Origin: Halorubrum depositum
GTDB lineage: Archaea; Halobacteriota; Halobacteria; Halobacteriales; Haloferacaceae
Length of the DNA stretch: 64,000 bases
NCBI RefSeq assembly: GCF_007671725.1
Contig: NZ_VCNM01000002.1
Coordinates: 806,001 to 870,000, forward strand
Direction of reading: 5' to 3'
A model generated the notes under the pieces. It ran no database searches, was not told the origin of the DNA, and saw only the letters and a program-made list of their open reading frames with translations. This document shows, piece after piece, positions 15,316 to 24,438 of this stretch (the stretch's first letter is position 1; every line of letters starts with the position of its first letter). The translations under genes were made by a program, and so were the position numbers.

Positions 15316-17214
15316 TCAGCGCGCCGGGACGACCGTGACGGTCCGCTTGCGGTCGATCGCGTCCTCTAACTCCTCGGCGATGGCGGACCCGCGGGACACC
15401 TGCACCTCGCCGCCGCGGCCGACGGTGGCGGTGAACAGGTACTCGCCGTCGGCGCGCACCTCCACCGTCTCGCCGACGCCGTCGTCGACGTCGATGACGA
15501 CGTGCCGAGACGTGATCTCGGGCTGGACGACGGTGCCGCGCTCCTCGCCGACCTGCCCGCCGGACCGTCCGTTCCCGCCGCGCCCGCCATCGCCCGCGCC
15601 GCCGGCACCACCGGAGTCCTTCGGCTTCTCGTCGTGTGTGCGGACGTCGATCTCGATGCCGAGCCGGCTCTCGATGTCGCTGATGCGACCGCCCCCCTTC
15701 CCGATGACGGTGCCGATGTCTCCCTCGGAGACGTACACGATCGCCTCGTCGTTCCCCCTGAGCTCGACGTCGACGTGGCCGTGCGCGACCGACCGGATCT
15801 CGCGTTCGATCTCTTTCTTGGCGATGCGACCGACCCCCGTCTCGCTTTCCCCCTCGCCGTCCTCGTCGTCGAGCGGGACCGTGACGACCTGCCGGTTGAA
15901 CGTGTAGATCTCGTACTCCGGCCGGCCGGTCTCGAAGTTCGACACCTGGATGACCGGGCGCGCGAGGTCCTCCGCGGTGAGCCCCGCGGGCACCTTCACC
16001 TCCGTCGTCACGTCGTAGACGGTGTGGACCTCGCCGGCCTCGATGTACACGACGGTGTCGACGATCTGGGGGATCATTCCCAGCTCGACACGACCGACGA
16101 GCCGCTGGAGCGCGTCGATGGCGCGGGAGGCGTGGACGACGCCGACCATGCCGACCCCGGCCATCCGCATGTCCGAGAACACCTCGAAGTCGTTCGTCTT
16201 CCGCACCTCGTCGTAGATGGTGTAGTCGGGGCGGACCAAGAGGAGGGAGTCGGCCGTGTTCTCCATTTCGCCGCCGAGCGCGCCGTACTGGGTGATCTCC
16301 GGGCCGACCTGGAGGTCGCGCGGCTTCTCCATCGTCTTCACCGCGTAGTCGTTCTCGTTTAAGAACTCCGCGACCGCCTGCGCGAACGTCGACTTCCCGG
16401 CGCCGGGCGACCCGGAGATGAGCACGCCGCGCTTCCGCTCTTTGAACCGCTCGCGGAGCTCGTCGGCGAACTCGTAGTCGTCGAGCGTCGTCTTCGCGAT
16501 CGGTCGGACTGCCGTGATCTCGATCCCGTCCGCGAACGGCGGCCGCGCGACCGCGATCCGGTAGTTCCGGAACTGGACGATGTCCATGCCGTCGTCGGCG
16601 AGCTCGATGAACCCCTCGTTGGACTGGCGCGCCAGGTCGACGATCGCGGTCGCCCACTCGTCCATCTGCTCCTCGCTCGTCGGCTCCTCGTCGATGACCT
16701 CGTACCGCATCTCGCCGAGGCTCCCGCGCTTCGCCTTCGGCTTCGTCCCCGTCTTGAGGTGGACCGACATCGTCTCGTCGGTGAAAAAGTCCTGAATCGG
16801 GAGCTCGTCGACGACGCCGCGGGCGACCGGCTCGACGTACTCGACGTCGACCCCCTTCGCGCGGGCGACCTCCGCCTGCACCACGTCGCTGGAGAGGAGC
16901 GTGGCGCCGTGGTCGACGGCGAGGTCCCGGATCAGGGCGTCGACGTCGCCCTCGTGGGCGTGCGAGCGAGCGTCGCCGCCGGCGCGCTCGCCGACGTACC
17001 GCAGCTCGATCGTCCCCTCGTCGGCGAGGTCGGCGAGGCGCTTGAGCTCGCTCAGACCGTCCCACCCCGATTCGAGCCCGTCGTTCGCCTGCGACTCCAG
17101 CTCGCCGACGACGGCCTCGGGGACGAGCACCGTCGCCCCCTCGTAGGTCCCGTCCGCGACGCGTTCGGACACGCGGCCGTCGACGACCGCACTGGTGTCC
17201 GGTACTACGTTCAT
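15316..17214 (-). CDS. PIN domain - secretion-type ATPase - KH domain protein
   Basis: The 632-residue protein fuses three modules. A PIN nuclease-like domain (about 1-130) has acidic residues in VPDTSAVVDGR, PEAVVGELE, DVDALIRD and SSDVV. A VirB11/PilT-like ATPase follows, with Walker A SGSPGAGKST at 268-277 and DYTIYDEVRKTNDFEVF as the Walker B region. A KH RNA-binding domain near 490-545 has the GKGG loop (VIGKGGGRISDIE). A Gly-rich linker (near 555-575) precedes a C-terminal TRAM-like beta domain. This architecture is archaeal and suggests ATP-driven RNA processing or decay; the real substrate is unknown. The gene is monocistronic. Confidence 0.85.
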   Translation of the reverse strand: MNVVPDTSAVVDGRVSERVADGTYEGATVLVPEAVVGELESQANDGLESGWDGLSELKRLADLADEGTIELRYVGERAGGDARSHAHEGDVDALIRDLAVDHGATLLSSDVVQAEVARAKGVDVEYVEPVARGVVDELPIQDFFTDETMSVHLKTGTKPKAKRGSLGEMRYEVIDEEPTSEEQMDEWATAIVDLARQSNEGFIELADDGMDIVQFRNYRIAVARPPFADGIEITAVRPIAKTTLDDYEFADELRERFKERKRGVLISGSPGAGKSTFAQAVAEFLNENDYAVKTMEKPRDLQVGPEITQYGALGGEMENTADSLLLVRPDYTIYDEVRKTNDFEVFSDMRMAGVGMVGVVHASRAIDALQRLVGRVELGMIPQIVDTVVYIEAGEVHTVYDVTTEVKVPAGLTAEDLARPVIQVSNFETGRPEYEIYTFNRQVVTVPLDDEDGEGESETGVGRIAKKEIEREIRSVAHGHVDVELRGNDEAIVYVSEGDIGTVIGKGGGRISDIESRLGIEIDVRTHDEKPKDSGGAGGAGDGGRGGNGRSGGQVGEERGTVVQPEITSRHVVIDVDDGVGETVEVRADGEYLFTATVGRGGEVQVSRGSAIAEELEDAIDRKRTVTVVPAR

Positions 17215-17350
17215 ACCGCCGTTCCGGGCGGGAGCGGTATAAGCGTGTTCGACCCGGCCGGCACCCCCGTCCGCGGGGTCGAAACCGCTCCGCGACCGAC
17301 GCGACGCAGACGAGAGAAGCGACCGACTGCGACCGTCGCGCCGCGGCCCC

Positions 17351-18067
17351 TCAGTCGTCGGCCGCCGCCCGCGACCCCCGTTCCGCCCGAAGCCGCCGGG
17401 CGTACTCGGTGAAGTTGTCGAACAGGCCCTTCACCTCGCAGGCGGCGTCGTGCGCCGCCGGGGTGATCGCCTCGAGGACGGCGTCGACCCGCGCGTCGCC
17501 GAGCCGCTCCCGTTTCCCCTCGGTGACCTCCCGAGCGGTGTCGACGTCGTACTCCGGGTGGAACTGCACGCCCCAGCAGTGGCCGTCGCGGAAGGCGTGG
17601 ACGCCGTGGTCGTTCTCGGCGAGCAGCGTCGCGCTCGGCGGGAGCTCGACCACCGCGTCGCCGTGGGTGGTGAACGCGGTGAACTCCTCGCTCACCCCGT
17701 CGAACAGCTCGTCGTCGCCGCGTCGGCGCACCGAATTATACCCGATCTCGAAGCCGTCCATTCCCGCCACGCGTCCGCCGAGCGCCTCGGCGAGCACCTG
17801 GTGGCCGTAACAGACGCCGAGCACCGGGACGCCGGCCGCCGCGGCGTCCGCGACGTAGTCGACGAGCGCGGGGATCCACGCCTCGTCCCAGTAGACGGAC
17901 GACCGCGAGCCGGTGACCACCACGCCGTCGAAGTCGGTGTGTTCGGGGAGGTTCCCCTCGGTCGCGTCGAACTCGACGAGGTCGGCGTCGAGCTCCCGCC
18001 GGAAGTTCCGCCGGGTGTCGGCGCCGTCGTGGGCCGCGTTCAGCAGGGCGAACCGAAGCCGTGTCAT
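17351..18067 (-). CDS. class I glutamine amidotransferase-like protein
   Basis: The 238-residue protein has the amidotransferase triad: Cys86 in LGVCYGHQ, His170 and Glu172 in VQFHPEY. Its sequence around the nucleophile (GVCYGHQVLAEALGG) places it with GMP synthase-like or gamma-glutamyl hydrolase-like class I domains that stand alone. There is no adjacent synthase subunit, so the acceptor is unknown. It differs from the dedicated GuaA glutaminase subunit at 59177-59731. The ATG at 18067 gives the usual MTRLRFALLNAA start; an ATG at 18076 would add three residues. Confidence 0.8.
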   Translation of the reverse strand: MTRLRFALLNAAHDGADTRRNFRRELDADLVEFDATEGNLPEHTDFDGVVVTGSRSSVYWDEAWIPALVDYVADAAAAGVPVLGVCYGHQVLAEALGGRVAGMDGFEIGYNSVRRRGDDELFDGVSEEFTAFTTHGDAVVELPPSATLLAENDHGVHAFRDGHCWGVQFHPEYDVDTAREVTEGKRERLGDARVDAVLEAITPAAHDAACEVKGLFDNFTEYARRLRAERGSRAAADD

Positions 18068-18203
18068 TGACCCCACCGAGGCGCGACGGACGCAAAACGG
18101 TTGCGGCGACGGGAAGCGCTACCGGCGTCGGGGAGGGCACGGTCGGGGGCACCCGGGAACGCGGCCGGGCGCGGTTGCGACGCTCGGAGAGCCGGGCCGG
18201 ATC

Positions 18204-19010
18204 CTACCCCGAGAACGGGTCGGCACCGTGCTCCGCGAGCCACCCGGCCAGCGCGTCGTTGACCGCGGCCGACGCCTCGACGCCGACGAGGTGGCGCGCG
18301 CCCTCGACCGCGCGGAGTTCGCCGCGAGGGAGCCCCTCGGCGAGTGTCTCCGACGCCGGTGCCGGGCACACGGTGTCGTCCGTCCCGTGGACGACGAGCG
18401 TCGGCGTCGTGACCTCGTAGAGCCGGTCAGCGACGTCGAACGACTCGACGGCCGCGCGGTGGGCCTCGAACGTCTCGCGGCCGGCGTCCTCCGCGAGCCG
18501 CCACTCTGCGATCCGCCGGATCGCGTCGGGGTGCGTCTCGCGGAAGTCGACGGAGAGCAATCCGTGGAGCGATCCCTCCACCGCCGCGGGGTCCGAGGGG
18601 TCGGCCCACACGGCGTCGGGTTTGAAGGCGTCGCCGGAGGGCGGCGTGCCGATGACCGTCAGGCTCGCCGGGCGCGAGGAGGCGAGCGCGGCCGCGAGCG
18701 CGACCATCCCGCCGAGCCCGTAGCCGACGAGGTGGGCGTTCCGGACTCCCTCAGCGGCGCACACCGCGTCGACGTCGGCGGCGAGGTCCGCGACCGCGTA
18801 CGGGCCGGGCGGCGCGTCGGAGTCGCCGACGCCGCGCGTCTCGGGCGTGATCACCGTGTGCGGCCCCGCGAGCGCGGCGTGCTGCCAGCCGAACTGCCAG
18901 GCGCCGAGCCCGACGTCGCCGCAGAAGACCACCGCCTCGTCGGGGGCGCCGGCGTCGGGCGCGTCGACCTCGTAGCGGATCGAGACGCCGCCGTTGTTCG
19001 CGTGTGGCAT
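18204..19010 (-). CDS. alpha/beta hydrolase-fold protein lacking the nucleophile serine
   Basis: The 268-residue protein has the alpha/beta hydrolase fold: the oxyanion region CGDVGLGAWQF (30-40), nucleophile elbow GYGLGG (96-101), acid Asp211 in HGTDD, and His240 in GARHLVG. The elbow normally reads GxSxG; here the serine position (98) is Gly (codon ggg), while Asp and His remain. It may therefore be non-hydrolytic, a binding protein or a lyase, or it may use another residue. Between amidotransferase and alaS on the same strand, it gives no functional context. It ends 136 bp before the amidotransferase gene starts. Confidence 0.75.
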   Translation of the reverse strand: MPHANNGGVSIRYEVDAPDAGAPDEAVVFCGDVGLGAWQFGWQHAALAGPHTVITPETRGVGDSDAPPGPYAVADLAADVDAVCAAEGVRNAHLVGYGLGGMVALAAALASSRPASLTVIGTPPSGDAFKPDAVWADPSDPAAVEGSLHGLLSVDFRETHPDAIRRIAEWRLAEDAGRETFEAHRAAVESFDVADRLYEVTTPTLVVHGTDDTVCPAPASETLAEGLPRGELRAVEGARHLVGVEASAAVNDALAGWLAEHGADPFSG

Positions 19011-19040
19011 GTTGGGGAGTATCGGGCGCGAGTGCGTCGC

Positions 19041-21821
19041 TCAGGCCTCCTGCAGGTTCCGAAGCACGTCCGGCGCCGCCGCGAGCGCGTCGTCGAGGGC
19101 GTCGACGTCGGGGCCCCCGCCCTGCGCGAAGTCCGGCGGTCCGCCGCCGCCGCCGCCGACGCGACCGGCGAGCTCGGCGACGACCTGGCCGGCGTTGACG
19201 TCGACGCCGTCCGGGACGCCGACGACGAAGCTCGCGGAGCCGTCGGCCCCGCTGCCGACGACCGCGACCTTCCCGTCCTCGACGTGGGCGTTCGCGGTCG
19301 CGCGCAGCTCGTCGGCGTCACCGTCGAGCCGCTGGATCACCGCCGTGGCGCCGCCTAAGTCGACCTCTTCGACGTCGGCGCCGCCGGAGGCCCGCGCGGC
19401 CGCGAGCTCCTCTTTCAGGGACTCGATCTCCTTGCCCCGCGCCTTCCACTCCTCGAAGAACCGCTCGGCCGTCTCGGGGACGTCGAGCGGGTCGACGTCG
19501 AGCACGTCGGCCGCGTCGTACAGCGCGTCCTCCGTGCGCTGGGTCGCCTCGATCGCCGCGCCGCCCGCGGCGAACACGATGCGCTCGACGCCGTCCTGCA
19601 CCGGCTCCGTCTTCAGCACCTTCACCGCGCCGATCTCGCCGGTCCGATCGACGTGAGTGCCCGCACACGCCTGCACGTCGGCGTCGCCGACGTGGATCAG
19701 CCGGACGTTCGTTCCCGGCGGGACGCCGCCCTGGTAGAGGTCGAAGCCGTGTTCGGCCTCGGCCTCGTTGCGGTCGGGCCACTCCTGGCGCACGGGCACG
19801 TCGTCGCGGACGAGCTCGTTGGCGACGCGTTCGATCCGCTTGACGTCCTCCCGGGTGATCCGGTCGTAGTGGCGGACGTCGAGCCGCGAGGAGTCGATCC
19901 CCTTCTGCGCGCCGGCCTGCCGGACGTGCTCGCCGAGCACCTGGCGGGCAGCATGGCCGATCAGGTGCGTCGCCGTGTGGTGCGCGCGGAGCCGGTCGCG
20001 GCGCTCGCCGTCGACCTGCCCCCTGACGAACTCGCCCTTGCCGGGGTCGGCGTCGGTCCGGTGGAGCACGACGCCCGCCTCCTCCTGCACGTCGACGACG
20101 TCGACCGTCGTCTCGCCCACCGTGAGCTGCCCGCGGTCGGCGGGCTGGCCGCCGCCCTCGGGGTAGAACATCGTCTGATCGAGAACGACGTCGTACCCCT
20201 CCTCGCGCTCGAACACGTCGAGGACGACCGCCTCGAACTCGGTGCGGCCCTGGTCGTCGTAGAACAGCTTCTCCGTCTCCGGGAGGCTGCCGAGCCGCTC
20301 GTCGGCCTCGTCCCCGGCCTCGTCGGCGTCCGCCTCCTCGTGGCGGTCGGCGACGAGCGCGTAGAAGTCGTCCGGCACGTCGACGGTCGCGCCGCGCTCC
20401 TCGGCGATGTCGGCGACCATGTCCGGCTGGATCCCGTGGGAGTCGTACAGCTCCAAGAGCGTCTCGGTCGGGATCGGCTCGCCGGTGCCGGCGTACTCGT
20501 CGGCGAGCGACTCGACCTTTCGGGAGCCGCGCTCGAGCGTCTCCCGGTACTTCCGCTCCTCGGTGCGGACGATCTCGCGGATCGTGTCGCGGTTCTCGTA
20601 GCCGAGCCGCTCCGCCTGCATGTCGACGAGCTCGTCGAGGGGGGCGTCGACGTCGACCTCGTCGACGAGCCGCTTCGTCCGCCGGAGCACCATCCGGGCG
20701 AGGTAGCCCGTGCCGACGTTCGAGGGGACGATCCCGTCGCCGAACATGTACGCGAGCGTCCGCGAGTGGTCGGCGATCGCGTAGATGGATTCGAGGGGCT
20801 CGACGAGCTCGCGGAGGCGGTCGACGTCGACGTCGAGCCGGTCGGCGATCTCGCCGCGCGCGGCCTCCACGTCGTCGACGTCGTCGATGTCGAGCCGCCC
20901 GGAGAGCTTCGCGGCGCGGTGGACCAGCTTCCGTTCCTCCTCGGTGTGTTCGATCCCCGCGTTCTCCTTCAGGAACTCGATCGCGTCGGGGTACACCGCC
21001 TCGTAGACGGTCGCCGTCCCCTGGCTCATCCACGTCCACCGCTCTAACCCGTAGCCGGTGTCGACGATGTACGTGTCCATGAACGAGTACGTGTTCCCGT
21101 CTTTCATCTCGTACTCGCCGTCGGGGTCCCGCTCCATGCACATGAAGACGAGCGTCGCCAGCTCGGCGCCCTTGTAGATCACTTCGATCGCCGGCCCGGC
21201 GTTGCCGCCGCCGACCCACGGGTCCTCGATGTAGGTGATCTCATCCAGATCCGCGCCGAGGCTCTCGAACAGCTCGTCGCAGTAGGCGACCGTCTCGTCT
21301 TTCCAGTACACCTCGCCGTGGTAGGCGTACTCGTCCTCGTCGACCTCCTCGCGCGTGTTGAACGCGTGGTGGGCCATCATCTCGAACGCCATCGTGTGCC
21401 GGCCCGTCTTGCCGACGTTGTCGATGTCCTGCATCCGGATGCAGGGCTGCGAGATGGTGAGCGGGTTCGCCGGCGGCGGCGTCCGCCCCGAGGTGACGAG
21501 CGGCTGGAAGTCGTAGATCGACGCCTGCGTCAGGAGGACGTCGTCGCGCCAGCGGTTCGCCGCGACCGGGTACGGGTCGATCCGCTCGTGGTCGTGCTCC
21601 TCGAAGAAGGAGAGGAACGCCTCCCGCATCTCCGACAGCGAGTACGGCTCCGGAAAGCCGGGGTCGTCGATGAAGCTGTAGTCCTCACAGGGCGGCTCCC
21701 CGCAGAGCTCGCGGTCGCCGTCCCGGGTCCAGAAGTGCGCCCCACAGGAGGGACACTCCTTCCGGACGAACCCCTCCTCCTCGAAGTAATCGAGGCGGTA
21801 CTCCGCTTCGAGATCGCTCAT
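19041..21821 (-). CDS. alaS: alanine-tRNA ligase
   Basis: This enzyme charges tRNA-Ala and edits mischarged Ser/Gly. The 926-residue chain has an archaeal N-terminal zinc ribbon ([13 protein letters not shown] then CGEPPCEDY), the class II catalytic core ([41 protein letters not shown]), an editing domain with the metal motif HHTATH and [13 protein letters not shown], and a C-terminal C-Ala domain ending in a Gly-rich [16 protein letters not shown] segment. All expected domains are present. The start at 21821 places the zinc ribbon at residues 19-44. It stands 139 bp from the divergent srp19. Confidence 0.97.
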   Translation of the reverse strand: MSDLEAEYRLDYFEEEGFVRKECPSCGAHFWTRDGDRELCGEPPCEDYSFIDDPGFPEPYSLSEMREAFLSFFEEHDHERIDPYPVAANRWRDDVLLTQASIYDFQPLVTSGRTPPPANPLTISQPCIRMQDIDNVGKTGRHTMAFEMMAHHAFNTREEVDEDEYAYHGEVYWKDETVAYCDELFESLGADLDEITYIEDPWVGGGNAGPAIEVIYKGAELATLVFMCMERDPDGEYEMKDGNTYSFMDTYIVDTGYGLERWTWMSQGTATVYEAVYPDAIEFLKENAGIEHTEEERKLVHRAAKLSGRLDIDDVDDVEAARGEIADRLDVDVDRLRELVEPLESIYAIADHSRTLAYMFGDGIVPSNVGTGYLARMVLRRTKRLVDEVDVDAPLDELVDMQAERLGYENRDTIREIVRTEERKYRETLERGSRKVESLADEYAGTGEPIPTETLLELYDSHGIQPDMVADIAEERGATVDVPDDFYALVADRHEEADADEAGDEADERLGSLPETEKLFYDDQGRTEFEAVVLDVFEREEGYDVVLDQTMFYPEGGGQPADRGQLTVGETTVDVVDVQEEAGVVLHRTDADPGKGEFVRGQVDGERRDRLRAHHTATHLIGHAARQVLGEHVRQAGAQKGIDSSRLDVRHYDRITREDVKRIERVANELVRDDVPVRQEWPDRNEAEAEHGFDLYQGGVPPGTNVRLIHVGDADVQACAGTHVDRTGEIGAVKVLKTEPVQDGVERIVFAAGGAAIEATQRTEDALYDAADVLDVDPLDVPETAERFFEEWKARGKEIESLKEELAAARASGGADVEEVDLGGATAVIQRLDGDADELRATANAHVEDGKVAVVGSGADGSASFVVGVPDGVDVNAGQVVAELAGRVGGGGGGPPDFAQGGGPDVDALDDALAAAPDVLRNLQEA

Positions 21822-21960
21822 TAGGGGAACGTGACCCGTGTTCGTGCAAAAGGGTTCCGGGGTGGGTCGCGGCCGAGCGCTCGAATCCGACCGCGCCCGA
21901 GTCGCCCAGCCGGCCGCGCGCGTCCGAAACGACCTTAGGCCGCGCGCTCGCCTCTCCGGT

Positions 21961-22239
21961 ATGGTCGAGAACGTCGTCTATCCCGCGTACTTCGACGCCG
22001 AGCGGTCGCGATCGGATGGCCGCCGCGTTCCGATGGACCTCGCGATCTCCGAGCCCACCGTCGACGAGATCGCCAAGGCGGTCCAGCAGGTGGGCTACGA
22101 CGCGGTGATCGAACGCGACAAGACGTACTCCCGCGAGTTCGAGCCGCGGGGCGCGGTGGTCGTGCGCGGCACCGAAGACACCGCGAAGAACGACCTCGTG
22201 CAGGCGGTCGCCGCCTACCTCGGGGTTATGCGGGAGTGA
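21961..22239 (+). CDS. srp19: signal recognition particle 19 kDa protein
   Basis: SRP19 binds SRP (7S) RNA and helps SRP54 assemble for co-translational targeting. The 92-residue protein has the family opening [20 protein letters not shown] and the RNA-binding stretch with [15 protein letters not shown]. The length fits the archaeal family. Its TATA-like ccttagg is about 27 bp upstream. The gar1 ATG starts 2 nt after its stop (an in-frame GTG even overlaps), so srp19 and gar1 form an operon. Confidence 0.93.
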   Translation: MVENVVYPAYFDAERSRSDGRRVPMDLAISEPTVDEIAKAVQQVGYDAVIERDKTYSREFEPRGAVVVRGTEDTAKNDLVQAVAAYLGVMRE

Positions 22240-22241
22240 CG

Positions 22242-22472
22242 ATGCGACGCGTCGGTACCGTCGTCCGCACCGCCGGCGGGCTCGCGATCGCCCGCGGCGA
22301 CCGCGGCGAGGAGCCCCCCCGGATCGGCTCGGCGGTCGTCGACGAGTCGCTGTCGACGGTCGGCCGCGTCGTCGACGTGTTCGGTCCCGTCGACCGGCCG
22401 TACGTGGCGGTCACCCCGAACGACGGCGACGGCCTCGCCGCGCTCGTCGGCGGGAAGCTGTACGCGCGCTGA
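22242..22472 (+). CDS. gar1: H/ACA RNP component Gar1
   Basis: Gar1 is part of the box H/ACA ribonucleoprotein that guides pseudouridylation of rRNA. The 76-residue beta-barrel protein has the pattern MRRVGTVVRTAGGLAIARG, then VVDESLSTVGRVVDVFGPVDRPYVAV, which is typical of the archaeal core without the eukaryotic Gly-Arg tails. I use ATG 22242; a GTG at 22236 overlaps the srp19 stop and would add two residues. The gene ends 1 nt before a convergent zinc-ribbon gene. Confidence 0.9.
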   Translation: MRRVGTVVRTAGGLAIARGDRGEEPPRIGSAVVDESLSTVGRVVDVFGPVDRPYVAVTPNDGDGLAALVGGKLYAR

Positions 22473-22473
22473 C

Positions 22474-22809
22474 TCAGTCTCCGGCCGACGCCTCGCTCGT
22501 TCCGGCCGCCGCCTTCCCTTTCCCGGCCGACGCGCCTCCGTCGACGACGTCAAAGTCCGCCAGCGTCTTCGTCGAGCGGACGAGCCGCTCCGAGACCATC
22601 AGCTTCTCCGTGCGGTCCAGCCGCGCCCAGTCGAGTTCCGCGGGCGGCGACTCCTCGAACGCTCGGAACTGCTGAAACACCGCGTCGTTGACGAACCGCT
22701 CGAACGAGCCGCAGTTCGGACACGTCACCGAGAGATGCGACGTGTCGAACTCCCGGCTCACGGTGTGATCCAGACAGTTCAGACAGCGGTACGTTCGGGT
22801 CCTGCTCAT
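22474..22809 (-). CDS. zinc-ribbon protein of unknown function
   Basis: The 111-residue protein has one zinc ribbon near the N-terminus: C10 and C13 (YRCLNCLDH), then C30 and C33 (TCPNCGSFERFVN). A helical middle (FQQFRAFEESPPAELDW, SERLVRSTKTLADF) follows, and then an Ala/Gly-rich tail (GKGKAAAGTSEAS). No function is known to me. It converges on gar1 with 1 nt between stops. The ATG at 22809 is preferred over an earlier in-frame ATG because it begins directly with MSRTRTYRC. Confidence 0.75.
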   Translation of the reverse strand: MSRTRTYRCLNCLDHTVSREFDTSHLSVTCPNCGSFERFVNDAVFQQFRAFEESPPAELDWARLDRTEKLMVSERLVRSTKTLADFDVVDGGASAGKGKAAAGTSEASAGD

Positions 22810-22905
22810 ACACAAACGAAGGCGCCGGACGCGGGAATACCTGCGGGTACCGGACGGACGGTTACTCGGAAAGAACGAAGAAGCGGGGAGGGAACCGCGA
22901 GGCCG

Positions 22906-24438
22906 CTAGAACAGCGCCGACGCGGCCGCTTCGGCGGTCTCGATGACCGGACCGAAGCCGGGCAACAGCAGCACCGTCGCGACCGCCGCGAAGACGACCG
23001 CGGCGTACAGCGCCGTCGGCCGCACGTCGATCGCGTCCAGCGCGGTCGGCGACGCGGGGTCGTCGATGAACAGCGCCTTCACGACCCGGCTGTAGTAGTA
23101 CAGCGAGATCACGCTGTTGACGGCGCCGATCGCCGCCAGCCACAGGAAGCCGTTGTCGATGGCGCCCATGAACAGGAAGTACTTCGAGAAGAACCCGGCG
23201 AACGGCGGGAGCCCGGCCAGCGAGAACATGAACACGGCCATCGCCGTCGAGGCGACGGGCGCGCGCTCGGCCAGCCCGGCGTAGTCCTCGAAGGTCCGGC
23301 CGACGTCCCACCGCTCCGCCATCGCGACGAAGAGGAACGCGCCGGTGTTCATGAAGCCGTAGACGAGCAGGTGCGCCATCGCCGCGCCCATCACCGCGCC
23401 GTTGCCGCTCCCGTCCGCGGAGAGCGCCGCGACGCCGATGAGCGCGTAGCCCGCGTGACCGATCGAGGAGTACGCGAGCATCCGCTTGACCTCCTCTTGG
23501 ACCGCCGCCGCGAAGTTGCCCAGCGTCATCGTCACGGCCGCGAGGATGCCGAATGCGAGCACCCAGTTGATGTTCGCGGAGAGCGACGCGCCGACCGGGA
23601 ACGCCTCCGTGAACACGCGGAACGCGACCACGAAGCCGGCCGCCTTCGACGCCGACGAGAGGAACGCGCTCACGGGCGCGGGCGCGCCCTCGTACGCCTC
23701 CGGCGCCCAGAAGTGGAACGGGACGGAGGCGGTCTTGAACGCGACGCCGCCGAGGATCATCACGATCCCGAGGCCGGCGATCCCGCTGCGGCTGCCGATC
23801 CCGTCGGTGTCGGAGGCGATGTCGCCGAGTACCCCGGCGACCTCGCCGAGCATCAGCGATCCCGTGGCCGCGTACACCAGCGAAATGCCGAACAGGAAGA
23901 TCGCCGAGGAGAGCGCGCCAACGAGGAAGTACTTCAGCCCCGCCTCGACGCTCCCGCGGTTCTGCTTGAGGAACGCGACGAGCACGTACGACGGCAGCGA
24001 CACCATCTCTAAGGCGACGAACACGACCGCCAGCGAGTTCGCGACCGCGAGCAGCGACATGCCGGTCGCCGCGAACAGCGTCAGCGAGTAGAACGTCGCC
24101 GGGTTCGGGTGGTCGTGGAAGTAGTCGTGGGCCGCGACGACGACGAGCGACGTCACGGACGCGAAGATGGCGGTGAAGAACAGCGCCATGGTGTCCACCT
24201 TGACCGCGTCGGCGAACAGCAGGATCGCGCCGCCGGTGTCGCCGCTCCCCGTGCCGGAGGCGACGAACCAGACTGTCGCGGCCAGCGACGCCAGCGCGCC
24301 GAGTGCGCTCACGACCGCCATAGAGGTGTTCGACCGGGTGTCGGGGCGGAAGGTGTCGACGAGCAGCAGCGCGAGCCCGGTGAAGCCGAGCAGCAGCACC
24401 GGCAGCAGCGCCGTCACCTGCGGGAGCGTATTAACCAT
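22906..24438 (-). CDS. nuoN: NADH-quinone oxidoreductase-like complex I, subunit N
   Basis: NuoN is one of three antiporter-like membrane subunits that pump protons. The 510-residue protein has about 14 transmembrane helices. The conserved polar core is visible in PFHFWAPEAYEGAPAPVSAFLSSASKAAG, which holds the half-channel Lys. It is the last gene of an eleven-gene run in the usual order, overlapping nuoM by 8 nt. The partner quinone in haloarchaea is menaquinone. The start at 24438 gives the first helix directly (TALLPVLLLGFTGLALLL). Confidence 0.93.
   Translation of the reverse strand: MVNTLPQVTALLPVLLLGFTGLALLLVDTFRPDTRSNTSMAVVSALGALASLAATVWFVASGTGSGDTGGAILLFADAVKVDTMALFFTAIFASVTSLVVVAAHDYFHDHPNPATFYSLTLFAATGMSLLAVANSLAVVFVALEMVSLPSYVLVAFLKQNRGSVEAGLKYFLVGALSSAIFLFGISLVYAATGSLMLGEVAGVLGDIASDTDGIGSRSGIAGLGIVMILGGVAFKTASVPFHFWAPEAYEGAPAPVSAFLSSASKAAGFVVAFRVFTEAFPVGASLSANINWVLAFGILAAVTMTLGNFAAAVQEEVKRMLAYSSIGHAGYALIGVAALSADGSGNGAVMGAAMAHLLVYGFMNTGAFLFVAMAERWDVGRTFEDYAGLAERAPVASTAMAVFMFSLAGLPPFAGFFSKYFLFMGAIDNGFLWLAAIGAVNSVISLYYYSRVVKALFIDDPASPTALDAIDVRPTALYAAVVFAAVATVLLLPGFGPVIETAEAAASALF

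Noticed and set aside
22236-22472. gar1 starting at the GTG 22236
   Set aside because: The ATG at 22242 is a stronger start codon and lies 2 nt beyond the srp19 stop; the GTG would add only two residues.
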